A stretch of DNA of 64,000 bases, from the NCBI GenBank assembly GCA_963835685.1, contig CAWIGI010000004.1:341902-405901 (forward strand), in the 5' to 3' direction. The translations under genes and the position numbers were made by a program. The notes beneath the pieces were generated by a model. The model had not been told where the DNA came from. It made no database searches and saw nothing but the letters and a program-made list of their open reading frames with translations. Each line of letters opens with the position of its first letter. Within the stretch, counting starts at the first letter, position 1. This document shows positions 22,782 to 30,930 of the stretch, piece by piece. The stretch comes from DATAGF01 sp963835685. Its GTDB lineage: Bacteria; Actinomycetota; Thermoleophilia; Miltoncostaeales; Miltoncostaeaceae.

Positions 22782-23259
22782 GTCGAGATCCTCCACCCCG
22801 CGGAAGGGTAGCCGTCGTCGGCGCGGCGGCCGGCTCCAGCCGCTCGCGGCCGCCGCCGTGGCGCTGCTCCTGGCCGCGGGGGCGCTCGCCGCCTGCGGCG
22901 GCTCCGACGACGACGCGACCCCGGCCACGGCGACCGGCCTGGGCGGCCCGGACCTGACCGACGCCGACCAGCGCGTGGTCTCGGTGCTGCTCGGCTTCGT
23001 CCGGCTCGCCGGGGAGCAGGAGGACCAGCTCGCGGCCTGCGCCGACGACGCGTGCCGGGACCAGGTCGAGGCAGCCCTCGCGCAGGCCGGGGACGAGGTC
23101 GACGCGGCGCTCGACGAGGCCGACGAGACCAGCGAGTGCCTCTCGGGGGTCGCCGACGCCCTCCGGTCGGCGGCCGACGCCGCCCGCGACGGCGGCGACG
23201 CGCTCGAGCAGGTCCGCGGCGAGCTGACGCAGGCCAGCGCGGCCGCGGCGGACTGTTGA
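22780..23259 (+). CDS. Small lipoprotein
   Basis: 159 residues. A long basic n-region (TPRKGSRRRRGGRLQ) precedes a hydrophobic core and the lipobox ALAAC (Cys about residue 39), then a GGSDDD spacer and an acidic helical domain with four Cys (AACADDACRDQVEAA, TSECLSG, final C). Two disulfides are plausible. No family recognised. The ATG overlaps the divergent DUF547 ATG; an internal GTG at 22858 would give a shorter signal peptide and is the main alternative start. Confidence 0.65.
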   Translation: MSRSSTPRKGSRRRRGGRLQPLAAAAVALLLAAGALAACGGSDDDATPATATGLGGPDLTDADQRVVSVLLGFVRLAGEQEDQLAACADDACRDQVEAALAQAGDEVDAALDEADETSECLSGVADALRSAADAARDGGDALEQVRGELTQASAAAADC

Positions 23260-23260
23260 C

Positions 23261-23527
23261 TCAGGGGGCGCCTGCCGCCCCTCCGAGGAACTCGGCCACG
23301 GCCGCGGCGTGGCCGTCGCGTCGCACGCCGGCCAGCGTCACCTCTGTGGGCCACTCCGGCTCGGGCGCCGCGGCGTCCTGCGGCGCGGCCGTGACGACCG
23401 CCTGCCAGCGGGACGTCGCGATCTGCCAGCCGATCTCCGCGAAATCGAGCGTGAGGTCGTGGAGCAGATCGGGCGGGCCCACGAGCAGGTAGCTCGGCGG
23501 GCGCGGCTGCGCGGGCGGCGGGGGCAT
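23261..23527 (-). CDS. Small hypothetical protein
   Basis: 88 residues starting MPPPPAQPRPPSYLLVGPPD. The middle (DLTLDFAEIGWQIATSRWQA) is predicted to be ordered, alternating strand and helix, with Pro/Ala-rich ends. No family recognised. The stop is 2 nt from the convergent lipoprotein stop and the ATG is 19 nt from the divergent next gene, so it fills the gap neatly, which supports it being real. The frame is open upstream, and the first ATG with plausible spacing was taken. Confidence 0.5.
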   Translation of the reverse strand: MPPPPAQPRPPSYLLVGPPDLLHDLTLDFAEIGWQIATSRWQAVVTAAPQDAAAPEPEWPTEVTLAGVRRDGHAAAVAEFLGGAAGAP

Positions 23528-23532
23528 CGCAC

Positions 23533-23538
23533 TACACT
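23533..23538 (+). promoter_or_regulatory. -10 box TACACT, leaderless-type
   Basis: TACACT lies 8 nt before the GTG at 23547 with no leader. Confidence 0.45.
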
Positions 23539-23546
23539 CGCGGACC

Positions 23547-23840
23547 GTGGTCGACCAGTCCATCACCGGCGAGATCAGCCTGCTCTGGCAGGACGTCAAC
23601 CCGTACCGGGGCGACGTGATCCTGCTGAGCCTCGACCCCGATGAGCCGCTGCGGCTGAACACGTTCGAGATCCGCGGCGAGCTCGCGGCCCGCCTCAAGG
23701 ACGGCGCGCTCGAGGAGGGCATGCGCGTGCGCATCGACTGCCGCGCGGAGACCGTCGAGGTGGTCAACGTCGAGACCGGCGAGACCTCCGACGAGGTCAG
23801 CGCGGTGGTGGTCGACGTCGTGGTGCTCGGCGCCGCATAG
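23547..23840 (+). CDS. Hypothetical acidic protein
   Basis: 97 residues, (V)VDQSITGEISLLWQDVNPY at the start. The pattern is a small beta-rich protein (DVILLSLDPDEPLRLNTFEI, GMRVRIDCRAETVEVVNVET, VSAVVVDVVVLGAA), reminiscent of an OB-like or regulator-type barrel, but no family is recognised. There is no signal peptide. A TACACT box just upstream suggests a leaderless message. It ends 100 nt before tRNA-Gln. Confidence 0.6.
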   Translation: MVDQSITGEISLLWQDVNPYRGDVILLSLDPDEPLRLNTFEIRGELAARLKDGALEEGMRVRIDCRAETVEVVNVETGETSDEVSAVVVDVVVLGAA

Positions 23841-23909
23841 CCCGTCCGGCGCGCCGCTCGCCGCCGGCCCCCGGCCGTGGGCGGCGGCGGCCCGTCCGGC
23901 CCCGCCCTC

Positions 23910-23915
23910 TATACT
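23910..23915 (+). promoter_or_regulatory. -10 box TATACT of tRNA-Gln
   Basis: TATACT, one base from consensus, lies 25 nt upstream of the mature tRNA 5' end, leaving a short 5' leader for RNase P. Confidence 0.6.
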
Positions 23916-23940
23916 CGGCGGGCCATGGGGGGCGTCGCTC

Positions 23941-24014
23941 TGGGGCGTAGCCAAGCGGTAAGGCAGCGGGTTTTGGTCCCGTGACCGGGGGTTCGAATCC
24001 TCCCGCCCCAACCA
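23941..24014 (+). tRNA. tRNA-Gln (anticodon TTG)
   Basis: A complete cloverleaf: acceptor TGGGGCG pairs with CGCCCCA (24004-24010), the D arm includes AGCGGTAAGG, and the anticodon stem GCGGG/CCCGT holds loop TTTTGGT with anticodon TTG (23973-23975). The T loop is GGTTCGAATCC. Discriminator A and CCA are encoded (24011-24014). It decodes CAA and, by wobble, CAG. Confidence 0.95.
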
Positions 24015-24048
24015 GGCAGGCCCCCGACCCCGCGACCCTCAGGAACCC

Positions 24049-25443
24049 ATGAACATCGGCGCCGTCGTCCTCGCGGCCGGCCAGGGAACCCGGATGCGCT
24101 CCGCTCTGCCCAAGGTGGCCCACCCGATCGCGGGCCGGCCGATGGTGACCTGGGTGCTCGACGCCCTCTCGGCCGCCGGCGCGACGAGCACGGTGGTCGT
24201 GGTGGGGCACGGCGCCGAGGCGGTGCGCGAGGCGCTCCCGCCGGAGGTGGCCGTGGCCGTCCAGGAGCGCCAGAACGGGACCGGCGACGCGGCGCGCGTG
24301 GGCCTCGACGCCCTCGACCCGGCCTGCGACACCGTCATCGTCGCCTGCGGCGACACGCCGCTGCTCGACCCCGCGCTGCTCGGCCGGCTCGTGGAGGAGC
24401 ACGGCTCGGAGGCGCGGGCCGCCACGGTGGTGACCGCCCTGCTCGACGATGCCGGCTCCTACGGCCGGGTGGTCCGCGACGCCGAGGGGCGGATCGCGCG
24501 GATCGTCGAGGCCCGCGACGCGTCCGCGCAGGAGCTCGACATCCGTGAGTTCAATGCCGGCCTCTACGCGGTCGATCGCGAGGCGCTGCGGGCCGCGCTC
24601 GGCGGCCTGGACGCCTCGAACGCCCAGGGCGAGCTCTACCTCACCGACGCGATCGGCGCGCTGCGCGGCGTCGTCGCGCCCCTGGTCTCCGACGACCCCG
24701 AGGTCGCCTCGGGCGTCAACGACCGCGTCAACCTCGCCGCGTGCGAGGCGGCGATCCAGCGCCGGCTGCGCGAGGGGCTCATGCGCGCGGGGGTGACGAT
24801 GCCGGACCCGTCGGCGGTCTACGTCGACGCCGGGGTCACCGTCGGGGCGGACACGGTCCTCCACCCCCGCACCCATCTGCGCGGCGGCACCGCCGTCGCG
24901 GGCGGCTGCACCATCGGGCCCGACGCCGTGATCGTGGACAGCGTCATCGGCCCCGGGTCGACCGTGGTGTCGGCCCAGGTGCTGCAGTCCGAGCTCGAGG
25001 AGGGCTGCAGCGTCGGCCCCTTCGCCTATGTGCGCCCGGGTTGCCGGCTCGGACGCGGCGCGCGCGCGGGCTCGTTCGTCGAGCTCAAGAACACGGTGCT
25101 CGGCCCCGGCGCCAGGGTGCCGCACCTCTCCTACGTCGGCGACGCGGAGGTCGGCGAGGGGACCAACATCGGGGCCGGCAACATCACCGCAAACTACGAC
25201 GGGTTCCGCAAGCACCGCACGACGATCGGGGCGCGCGTGAAGACCGGCTCCGACTGCGTCTTCGTCGCGCCGGTGTCGGTGGGGGACGACGCGATGACCG
25301 GCGCCGGGTCGATCATCACCGACGACGTGCCCGCCGGCGCGCTCGGCATCGCCCGGGCGCGCCAGACCGTCATCGAGGGGTTCACGGAGAGGGCGACCGC
25401 CCGGGCGCGGGAGGCGGCCGAGGCGAAGGAGGGGGGCGGGTGA
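24049..25443 (+). CDS. glmU: Bifunctional GlmU (GlcNAc-1-P uridyltransferase / GlcN-1-P acetyltransferase)
   Basis: 464 residues, full length. The N-terminal pyrophosphorylase opens IGAVVLAAGQGTRMRSALPK, with QNGTGDAARVGLDAL and VACGDTPLLDPALL as UTP/GlcNAc-1-P site elements. The C-terminal left-handed beta-helix acetyltransferase runs from about residue 255 with hexapeptide repeats and the expected GAGNITANYDG (about residues 379-389). It makes UDP-GlcNAc for peptidoglycan. It is followed by prs with a 4-nt overlap, the standard actinobacterial glmU-prs operon. Confidence 0.97.
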   Translation: MNIGAVVLAAGQGTRMRSALPKVAHPIAGRPMVTWVLDALSAAGATSTVVVVGHGAEAVREALPPEVAVAVQERQNGTGDAARVGLDALDPACDTVIVACGDTPLLDPALLGRLVEEHGSEARAATVVTALLDDAGSYGRVVRDAEGRIARIVEARDASAQELDIREFNAGLYAVDREALRAALGGLDASNAQGELYLTDAIGALRGVVAPLVSDDPEVASGVNDRVNLAACEAAIQRRLREGLMRAGVTMPDPSAVYVDAGVTVGADTVLHPRTHLRGGTAVAGGCTIGPDAVIVDSVIGPGSTVVSAQVLQSELEEGCSVGPFAYVRPGCRLGRGARAGSFVELKNTVLGPGARVPHLSYVGDAEVGEGTNIGAGNITANYDGFRKHRTTIGARVKTGSDCVFVAPVSVGDDAMTGAGSIITDDVPAGALGIARARQTVIEGFTERATARAREAAEAKEGGG

Positions 25444-26438
25444 GCACCAGCATCGACCGCGACGACTCGAAGCGGCTCATGGTCTTCGCCGGCCGGGCGA
25501 GCCAGGAGCTGGGGCAGCGCATCGCAGCCCGGCTCGGCATCGAGCTCGGCGAGATCCGGCTCGAGACGTTCGCCAACGGCGAGATCTACGTGCGCTTCGA
25601 GGAGAGCGTGCGCGGGGCGGACGTCTTCCTCGTGCAGTCCACCAGCCGGCCGGTCAACGACAACTTGATGGAGCTGCTGCTCATGATCGACGCGGCCAAG
25701 CTCGCGTCGGCGCACCGCATCACCGCCGTCATCCCCTGGTACGGCTACTCGCGGCAGGACAAGAAGTCGGCCCCGCGCGAGCCGATCACCGCCAAGCTCG
25801 TCGCCAGCATCCTCGAGGCGGCCGGCGTCAACCGGGTGCTCACGATGGACCTCCACGCGGGCCAGGTCCAGGGCTTCTTCAGCGTGCCGGTCGACCACAT
25901 GACCGCGCTGCCGATGTTCGTCGACCACTTCAAGGAGCGCGTCTACGAGGGGGAGATCGCCGAGCGCATGGTCGTCGTCTCGCCCGACGCCGGGCGCGCC
26001 AAGCTCGCCAACCACTTCGCCGAGCGCCTCGGCGCGACCCTGGCGGTCCTCACGAAGCAGCGCCCGGACCACAACGAGGCCGAGATCACCCTCCTGATCG
26101 GCGACGTCGCCGGCCGCTGCGCGGTCCTGATCGACGACATGATCGACACCGCCGGGACGCTCTGCGCGGGGGCCCGCGTGGTGAAGGACGCCGGCGCCAC
26201 GCGCGTCTTCGCCGCCGCGACCCACGGCCTGCTGTCCGGCCGCGCGGTGGAGCGGCTGCGCGAGTCGGTCATCGAGGAGGTCGTGCTCACCGACACCATC
26301 CCGCTGCCCGACGAGGCCACGGAGGCGGAGATGTTCCGGGTGCTGTCCGTCAACCGGATCCTCGCCGACTCGGTGCACAACGTCTTCGTCAACGAGTCGG
26401 TGAGCGCGATCTTCGCGGGGGAGAACCAGCTCTTTTAG
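25440..26438 (+). CDS. prs: Ribose-phosphate pyrophosphokinase (PRPP synthetase)
   Basis: 332 residues, full length. Seen: KRLMVFAGRASQELGQRIAA, the catalytic-flexible-loop region VIPWYGYSRQDKKSAPREPI, VVVSPDAGRAKLANHFAER, and the PRPP-binding loop VLIDDMIDTAGTL. It makes PRPP for nucleotide, His and Trp synthesis. GTG start overlaps glmU. The last codons (GENQLF-stop) form one copy of the 16-nt repeat flanking the prophage remnant, so phage integration restored the 3' end of the gene. Confidence 0.97.
   Translation: MSTSIDRDDSKRLMVFAGRASQELGQRIAARLGIELGEIRLETFANGEIYVRFEESVRGADVFLVQSTSRPVNDNLMELLLMIDAAKLASAHRITAVIPWYGYSRQDKKSAPREPITAKLVASILEAAGVNRVLTMDLHAGQVQGFFSVPVDHMTALPMFVDHFKERVYEGEIAERMVVVSPDAGRAKLANHFAERLGATLAVLTKQRPDHNEAEITLLIGDVAGRCAVLIDDMIDTAGTLCAGARVVKDAGATRVFAAATHGLLSGRAVERLRESVIEEVVLTDTIPLPDEATEAEMFRVLSVNRILADSVHNVFVNESVSAIFAGENQLF
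26423..26438 (+). repeat. attL-like repeat in the prs 3' end
   Basis: GAACCAGCTCTTTTAG comprises the last codons and stop of prs. It matches 15 of 16 bases at 31203-31218. Confidence 0.7.
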
Positions 26439-26479
26439 CGGTTGCCCGAGATGGTGCATGGCGACTAGGCTTTCGCCGC

Positions 26480-26499
26480 CGTCTGTCCGCCGTCTGTCC
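26480..26499 (+). repeat. Paired CGTCTGTCC repeats, left end
   Basis: Two CGTCTGTCC copies (26480-26488, 26491-26499; period 11) lie between the att repeat and the integrase start. A matching pair lies near the right end, fitting integrase arm-type binding sites. Confidence 0.55.
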
Positions 26500-26510
26500 A
26501 AGCTGAGCCC

Positions 26511-26750
26511 ATGGCCTCGATCGAGAAGCGATGCAGGCACCCGCGCGCCGAATGGGACGACTGCGGCTGCACCTGGTACCTGCGCCAGCGATCGGGCGGG
26601 CGCACGCACTACACCCGCCTCGGCCCCGATCGAGCGAAGGCCGAGCGGGCGGCCGGGCGCATCGGCGCCGACCAGGCCGAGACGATGGCCGAGGCCGTCA
26701 ACGCCTGGCTCGCCTCCAAGGAGCGCGAGCCCGGGGCGCGGGCGAACAGC
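26511..26750 (+). pseudogene. Phage tyrosine integrase, N-terminal remnant
   Basis: About 80 residues resembling the N-terminal arm-binding and early core-binding region of actinophage-type tyrosine integrases: MASIEKRCRHPRAEWDDCGC, then TWYLRQRSGGRTHYTRLGPD and MAEAVNAWLASKEREPGARA. The catalytic domain with the R-H-R-Y residues is absent; the sequence switches near 26750 to capsid coding in another frame, consistent with an internal deletion. Its position directly beside the att repeat is that of a phage int gene. Non-functional. Confidence 0.7.
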
Positions 26751-26754
26751 ATCG

Positions 26755-27402
26755 CGAGTGGCGCACCTGCTCCAGGTGAGCAACGAGGTCCTCGACGACT
26801 CGACGCCGCCGCTTCAGGGCGTGCTGAACGACCACCTGATGACGATGCTCGGCGTCAAGCTGGACGCGATGCTGCTCGAGGGCGACGGCACCGCGCCGAA
26901 CATCCGCGGCCTCAAGAACATCGCCGGCATCCAGACACTCGCCGCGGCCGCAAACGGCCAGGTCATCACCTTTGACAACCTCGCCGACACGATCGCGCTG
27001 CTCGAGGCGATCAACGTGCCGCTCGACCGCATGGCGCTGATCGTCCACACGCGGAACATCGCCCCGCTCCGCAAGGCCAAGGCCTCGACCGCCGGCACCT
27101 ACCTGTGGTCGGACGCCGAGCCGGCCGGCAGCGCCCCGCGCTCGGCCTTCGGCGTGCCGCTGTTCGCGACCTCGCAGCTCTCCACGAACGAGGTCCAGGG
27201 CACCTCGGGCGCCGTCTGCAACTCGGCCTACCTCGTCGACCGCGAGAACGTCGTCTGGGTGCGCCGCCAGGACCCGCAGATCGTCCTCGACCGCTCGCGG
27301 CTGTTCAACAGCGACCAGAGCGAGATCAGGGCGACGATGCGCGGTGACCTGATCGCGCCGGTGCCGAACGCGATCGTGCGCCTGACCGGGCTGACCCCGT
27401 GA
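26755..27402 (+). pseudogene. HK97-family major capsid protein, C-terminal fragment
   Basis: About 215 residues matching the C-terminal two thirds of HK97-fold capsid proteins: AHLLQVSNEVLDDSTPPLQG, LMTMLGVKLDAMLLEGDGTA, PNIRGLKNIAGIQTLAAAAN, FDNLADTIALLEAINVPLDR and the P-domain end SDQSEIRATMRGDLIAPVPN. The N-arm and scaffolding region are missing because the frame joins the integrase remnant. The stop overlaps the ATG of the next small gene. No native start remains, so this is a remnant even though the frame is open from 26458. Confidence 0.75.
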
Positions 27403-27591
27403 TGGCCGCCAAGAAGCAGCAGGACCCCACCGAGGTCGTCCACGTCCAGGCGAAGCCGGGCAAGGAGTTGCGCCTGGACGGGTTCGTCTACGGCGATCGC
27501 CGTGCAGGTGCGCCGCTCGGACCTCGAGCGCGTCGAGGGCGACTGGGAGGAGGTCGACCCGGCCGCTCCCCCGGACGCCGCAGAGCGCTAG
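27402..27591 (+). pseudogene. Small phage head-region gene, frameshifted
   Basis: It starts ATG overlapping the capsid stop (MAAKKQQDPTEVVHVQAKPG) and reads to GFVYG. The coding sense then continues in another frame as IAVQVRRSDLERVEGDWEEV and ends AER at the TAG of 27589-27591. One base appears lost or gained near 27490-27500. Position after the capsid suggests a small head-completion or decoration protein, but no family is recognised. Confidence 0.5.
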
Positions 27592-27720
27592 ACGGACGAG
27601 ATGCGTGAGGCGTTCGAGCGCTGGCAGCCGTTTCAGGAGTGGCCGCGCGGCTCCCGCTGTTCGTGCACAGCGGGAGCCGACGCCGTCGTGTGCCGTACGT
27701 CGAGTGCCGCGGGTCGGAAG

Positions 27721-28014
27721 TTACCGGGCCACGCGCTGAATGCCGGCCATCAGGTCGTCCGCATTCATCACGGGGGTCAGTTCGACGTTCGCCTCGAACG
27801 TCGAGAAGAATGGCTCAAGCAGGGACGGCATGTCGGAAGGGTCCTGCATGTCGAAGACGATGTGGGCCGTCCGAAGCCCGTCCTCGGGCGCGAAGTAGGC
27901 GGCCTCAGGACGAACCGCGTTCATGAACTCTTCCATGGTGCGCTGCATCGAGCCGTCCCGCAGAGCGGCCGAACCCTTGGCGGCGGGAATCTGCATCGTG
28001 AGCAGGACTCGCAT
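27721..28014 (-). CDS. Conserved hypothetical protein inside the prophage
   Basis: 97 residues starting MRVLLTMQIPAAKGSAALRD, with EEFMNAVRPEAAYFAPEDGL, IVFDMQDPSDMPSLLEPFFS and a C-terminal TPVMNADDLMAGI. The pattern (small ferredoxin-like alpha/beta domain) matches a widespread family of uncharacterised proteins found mostly in chromosomes, not a phage structural protein. It has a good ribosome site (AGAGAGG) and its own orientation, so it looks like an independent cargo gene or a captured host gene. Function unknown. Confidence 0.7.
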   Translation of the reverse strand: MRVLLTMQIPAAKGSAALRDGSMQRTMEEFMNAVRPEAAYFAPEDGLRTAHIVFDMQDPSDMPSLLEPFFSTFEANVELTPVMNADDLMAGIQRVAR

Positions 28015-28196
28015 GGGAGCCTCTCTTTCCTGGCTCTATCGGGCTGCGCGAAATCACAACCCTGCCGCGATCCTCTCCGAGCCGAACTGCAATACGCAAT
28101 CGTGTATCTCCCCCACGATCCTGCCTAGGGAGACTCCTTGAAGCAGGCTCTTAGAGTCCGCCCGCGGGCCGCGGTCGCCGATCGACGTCGCCCGCG

Positions 28197-29513
28197 ATGA
28201 CCTTCGCTGAGCTCTGCGAGCGAGTCGGGCTCGACCTCGAGCCCTTCCAGGAGCAGATCGCCAAGGTCGCCCTGTCGTCGCCCGAGAGCCTGTTCCTGCT
28301 GCCTCGAGGGGCCGGGAAGACGACGCTCATGGCGGCGCTGGCGCTCTATGAGTTGTCAACCGCTCGGGAGCCGGCCGTCTACTGCGCCGCGGCGTCTCGC
28401 GACCAGGCCCTGATCCTGTTCGAGGCCGCAAAGACGATGGCCGACCGCGGTGACCTGGGCTTCGAGATGACGCTGCGCGAGATGAGGGTGCCCGGGGGAG
28501 GTCACCTGCGCGTCCTGAGCGCCGACGCTCGCAAGATCCACGGGCTCATCCCGAGCTTGGCGGTCGTGGACGAGCTGCACGCGCACGCCGACGAATCGGT
28601 CTATCTCGCTCTGCGGACCGCTGCCGCCAAGCGGCCCGGCTCGCGACTGGTGACGATCTCCACCGCGGGGCCGTCGGCGGACACGCCGCTCGGGCGGCTG
28701 AGGGCGCGTGCCCTGGCCCAGGCCGACGTCACGACGTGCGGTGCGCTCACGGTCGCCAAGGGGCCGCGCCTGAGCATGCTCGAGTGGAGCGTGCCCGAGG
28801 ATGCGGACGTGTCCGACATGGCGATCGTCAAGCAGGCGAACCCGCAGAGCTGGCTCACCGTGGACGCCCTGCAGGGCCAGTTCGAGGCCGTGCCCGAGAT
28901 CGCCTTCCGCCGCTATCACGCGAACCAGTGGGCCGGGGCCGAGGCCGGCTGGCTGCCTCCCGGTGCCTGGCAGGCGTGCGTCGGCGAGCCCGCCTTCGAG
29001 GACGGCGAGCGCGTCTGGGTGGGCGTGGACCTCGGGGGCGAGTGGAGCGACTCGGCCGTCGTCTGGGTCAACGAGGCCGGGCACGTCGGCGCCTACGTCG
29101 GCTCGGGCGAGGAGGCGATCATGGAGGTCGCCGGGCTCGTGGAGGAGCTGGCCGAGCGCTACACGCTGGTCGAGGTCGGCTTCGACCCCTGGCGCTCGGG
29201 CGTCCTCGCTCAGCAGTTGGCCGAGCGGGGGATCTCGGTGAGCCACTTCCCGATGACCGACACGCGCACCATCCCGGCCAGCGCCGCGCTCCACAAGGCG
29301 ATCGTCAACCGCGAGCTCGTCCTTCCCGACGACCCGAAGCTACGGGAGCATGCGGGCAACGCGATCGCAAAGCAGAGCAGGCGGGGGTGGCGCATCGACA
29401 AGCCCGGCCGCTCGCAGACCTCGGGCAACATCGACGGCGTCGTGGCGCTGATGGTGGCGTACGACATCAAGGAGAACGCGCCCGAGCCGGTGCAGGTGCT
29501 GGGCTGGATCTAG
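28197..29513 (+). CDS. Phage terminase large subunit
   Basis: 438 residues, apparently intact. ATPase domain: Walker A LPRGAGKTT (residues 36-44), Walker B LAVVDELHAH (near residue 121) and the coupling motif VTISTAGPSADTPLG. The C-terminal RNase H-like nuclease begins VWVGVDLGGEWSDSAVVWVN, with further acidic sites in LVEVGFDPWRSGVLAQ and NIDGVVALMVAYD. It packages phage DNA into proheads. No small subunit or portal is next to it; an HNH gene follows with a 1-nt overlap. The smaller size compared with HK97-type TerL (about 500) is within range. Confidence 0.9.
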   Translation: MTFAELCERVGLDLEPFQEQIAKVALSSPESLFLLPRGAGKTTLMAALALYELSTAREPAVYCAAASRDQALILFEAAKTMADRGDLGFEMTLREMRVPGGGHLRVLSADARKIHGLIPSLAVVDELHAHADESVYLALRTAAAKRPGSRLVTISTAGPSADTPLGRLRARALAQADVTTCGALTVAKGPRLSMLEWSVPEDADVSDMAIVKQANPQSWLTVDALQGQFEAVPEIAFRRYHANQWAGAEAGWLPPGAWQACVGEPAFEDGERVWVGVDLGGEWSDSAVVWVNEAGHVGAYVGSGEEAIMEVAGLVEELAERYTLVEVGFDPWRSGVLAQQLAERGISVSHFPMTDTRTIPASAALHKAIVNRELVLPDDPKLREHAGNAIAKQSRRGWRIDKPGRSQTSGNIDGVVALMVAYDIKENAPEPVQVLGWI

Positions 29514-29809
29514 TGCAGCGTCACTGCCTCGGCTGCCGGCGGCTGATCGCGCGGGGATCGAGGTGCAGACGATGCGCCGAGGCGGCCCGGCCGACCTTCC
29601 GGCAGCGGCGGGGGATGGGAGGGTGGCAGTGGGCGAAGCTGCGTGCCGCCGTGCGGGAGCGTGACGGCGGGTGCGTGCGGTGCGGGGCGACGGCCGGCCT
29701 CGAGGTCCATCATGTCGTGCCCCTGGCGCAGGGCGGGAGCAACTCGGCCGACAACCTCGCGACCCTCTGCCAGAGCTGCCACCGCGGCGCCCACCGTAGG
29801 CGCGCGTAG
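29513..29809 (+). CDS. HNH endonuclease
   Basis: 98 residues. An N-terminal zinc knuckle (HCLGCRRLIARGSRCRRC) precedes the HNH core: DGGCVRCGATAGLEVHHVVP, then GGSNSADNLATLCQSCHRG. The conserved HH, N and H are present with the structural Cys pairs. Phage HNH proteins beside terminase assist cos-site cleavage during packaging. The GTG start overlaps the terL stop by one base. The preserved terL-HNH pair contrasts with the ruined integrase and capsid. Confidence 0.88.
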   Translation: MQRHCLGCRRLIARGSRCRRCAEAARPTFRQRRGMGGWQWAKLRAAVRERDGGCVRCGATAGLEVHHVVPLAQGGSNSADNLATLCQSCHRGAHRRRA

Positions 29810-29816
29810 ACGCGGC

Positions 29817-30038
29817 TCACAGGTCCTCCTCCGCCCAGCCGCGGAGCGTGTCCCAGGCCGCTTGCACCGCATCCATCGTCATGAACGGGAAGACCGTGAC
29901 CACGTCCTCAAGCCGCTCCCGCCGCTGACAGACGCGGTCGTATACGCGGAAGACGTCGCCCTCCAGCTTGGGGAGCGCGCCCACATTCAGCCGGAGCCTG
30001 ATCGCTGCGCAGACCTCCTCGCGGCTGAGCTCGGCCAT
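29817..30038 (-). CDS. Small hypothetical protein
   Basis: 73 residues from ATG 30038 (MAELSREEVCAAIRLRLNVG) or 83 from an upstream ATG at 30068. It is helical, with a middle FRVYDRVCQRRERLEDVVTV and an end AAWDTLRGWAEEDL. GAGGGAG lies 9 nt before the shorter start. No family recognised. It is opposite to terL-HNH and only 7 nt from the HNH stop. Confidence 0.5.
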   Translation of the reverse strand: MAELSREEVCAAIRLRLNVGALPKLEGDVFRVYDRVCQRRERLEDVVTVFPFMTMDAVQAAWDTLRGWAEEDL

Positions 30039-30265
30039 GGGAACGGGCTCCCTCGTCCTGAAGACCATGAGCCTACCGACCCCGGTCCGCCCGCCTGAGC
30101 CCGTCTCGGAGCGGCACGGTGCCCGGGATGGCGCCGGTCACGGCAGCGAGGTTAGGCTTCACGAGATGGGCGGTCCCGGCCATCGCGTCCGCCCATCCGG
30201 AGAGGTAGCGGGCGGCGCCGGCCTAGGGCGGGCCGGCGCCGCCTCGCGTTCCGGCTTTGAACGAA

Positions 30266-30291
30266 CGAAGGGGCTCCGGAGAGCCCCTTCG
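30266..30291. terminator. 11-bp perfect hairpin
   Basis: CGAAGGGGCTC and GAGCCCCTTCG flank the loop CGGA. The stem is very stable, but no T-tract follows on either strand. Confidence 0.5.
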
Positions 30292-30343
30292 CCTACTGCC
30301 CATGCCACGGCAGCCATGCGGGGGGCGCTACTGTTTGGCATCG

Positions 30344-30380
30344 AGCCCCCGGAGGTCCGCCGGGGGCTCTCACTTTCTTT
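30344..30380 (+). terminator. Intrinsic terminator
   Basis: AGCCCCCGG/CCGGGGGCT with a 7-nt loop is followed by CTCACTTTCTTT, the best rho-independent terminator in the window. It would stop plus-strand transcription leaving terL-HNH. Confidence 0.65.
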
Positions 30381-30531
30381 AGAGGGCGTTCCTTACACCC
30401 TCGCCTAAGCACTTGCGCGCGCCGGGGCAGGCGCTAGCCGAACACCTCGACGAGCGCGACGGCCAGTGCGCCGTCCCGCTCGCGCTCACGGGACGGCTCG
30501 GCGGATCCCCTGGCCGGCACCACGGGAGGAT

Positions 30532-30930
30532 CTAACGGCGCGCTCCCCCACGTCCCCCCTTGGGCAGCAGCGCCGCCAGGGCCTCGATGGTGTCCGCGTC
30601 GATAAACCCTTCGCCGGTGGGCTCGGGGTCGGTTGTGACCCTTGCGGCCCTGATGCCCAAGACGTTCAGGGCCTGGAAGTAGACAGGGCTCTCCGTTTGG
30701 AGAATGTGGCGGACGTTCTCGTAGTCCTCGGGGGCCATGTGGACGGCCGTCGCGTTCCCCGTGATCGTGAGCCAGTCGCCAGGCGATGGCGACGAGAAGC
30801 GGATGTCGACGACGTGGCCGGTTTCCAGCACGAGGTTGATTCGGCGCCTCTGCGAGGCCTGGAAGACATCGTTCCGGAAGACGGTCAGGCGGTACGTATC
30901 GACCTTGGTGGGGAGAATCGGGGCGGGCAT
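30532..30930 (-). CDS. Hypothetical protein in the prophage
   Basis: 132 residues starting MPAPILPTKVDTYRLTVFRN. The first half reads as a small beta sheet (RINLVLETGHVVDIRFSS, DWLTITGNATAVHM) and the second as helices with LAALLPKGGRGG at the end. GGAGGG lies 5 nt before the ATG, so expression is plausible. No family recognised; location near the right att-like repeat suggests an accessory phage gene. Confidence 0.55.
   Translation of the reverse strand: MPAPILPTKVDTYRLTVFRNDVFQASQRRRINLVLETGHVVDIRFSSPSPGDWLTITGNATAVHMAPEDYENVRHILQTESPVYFQALNVLGIRAARVTTDPEPTGEGFIDADTIEALAALLPKGGRGGARR

Larger units (their letters stand above)
30069..30531. other. Non-coding stretch within the prophage
   Basis: No supported gene. 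It contains two strong hairpins (30266-30291 and 30344-30380) and ends in a GC-rich segment after the last minus-strand gene. Confidence 0.5.

Noticed and set aside
26458..26754. Native N-terminus for the capsid frame starting at 26458
   Set aside because: This part is out of frame with the integrase coding sense and gives Ser/Arg/Pro-rich text, so it is a shadow rather than capsid sequence.
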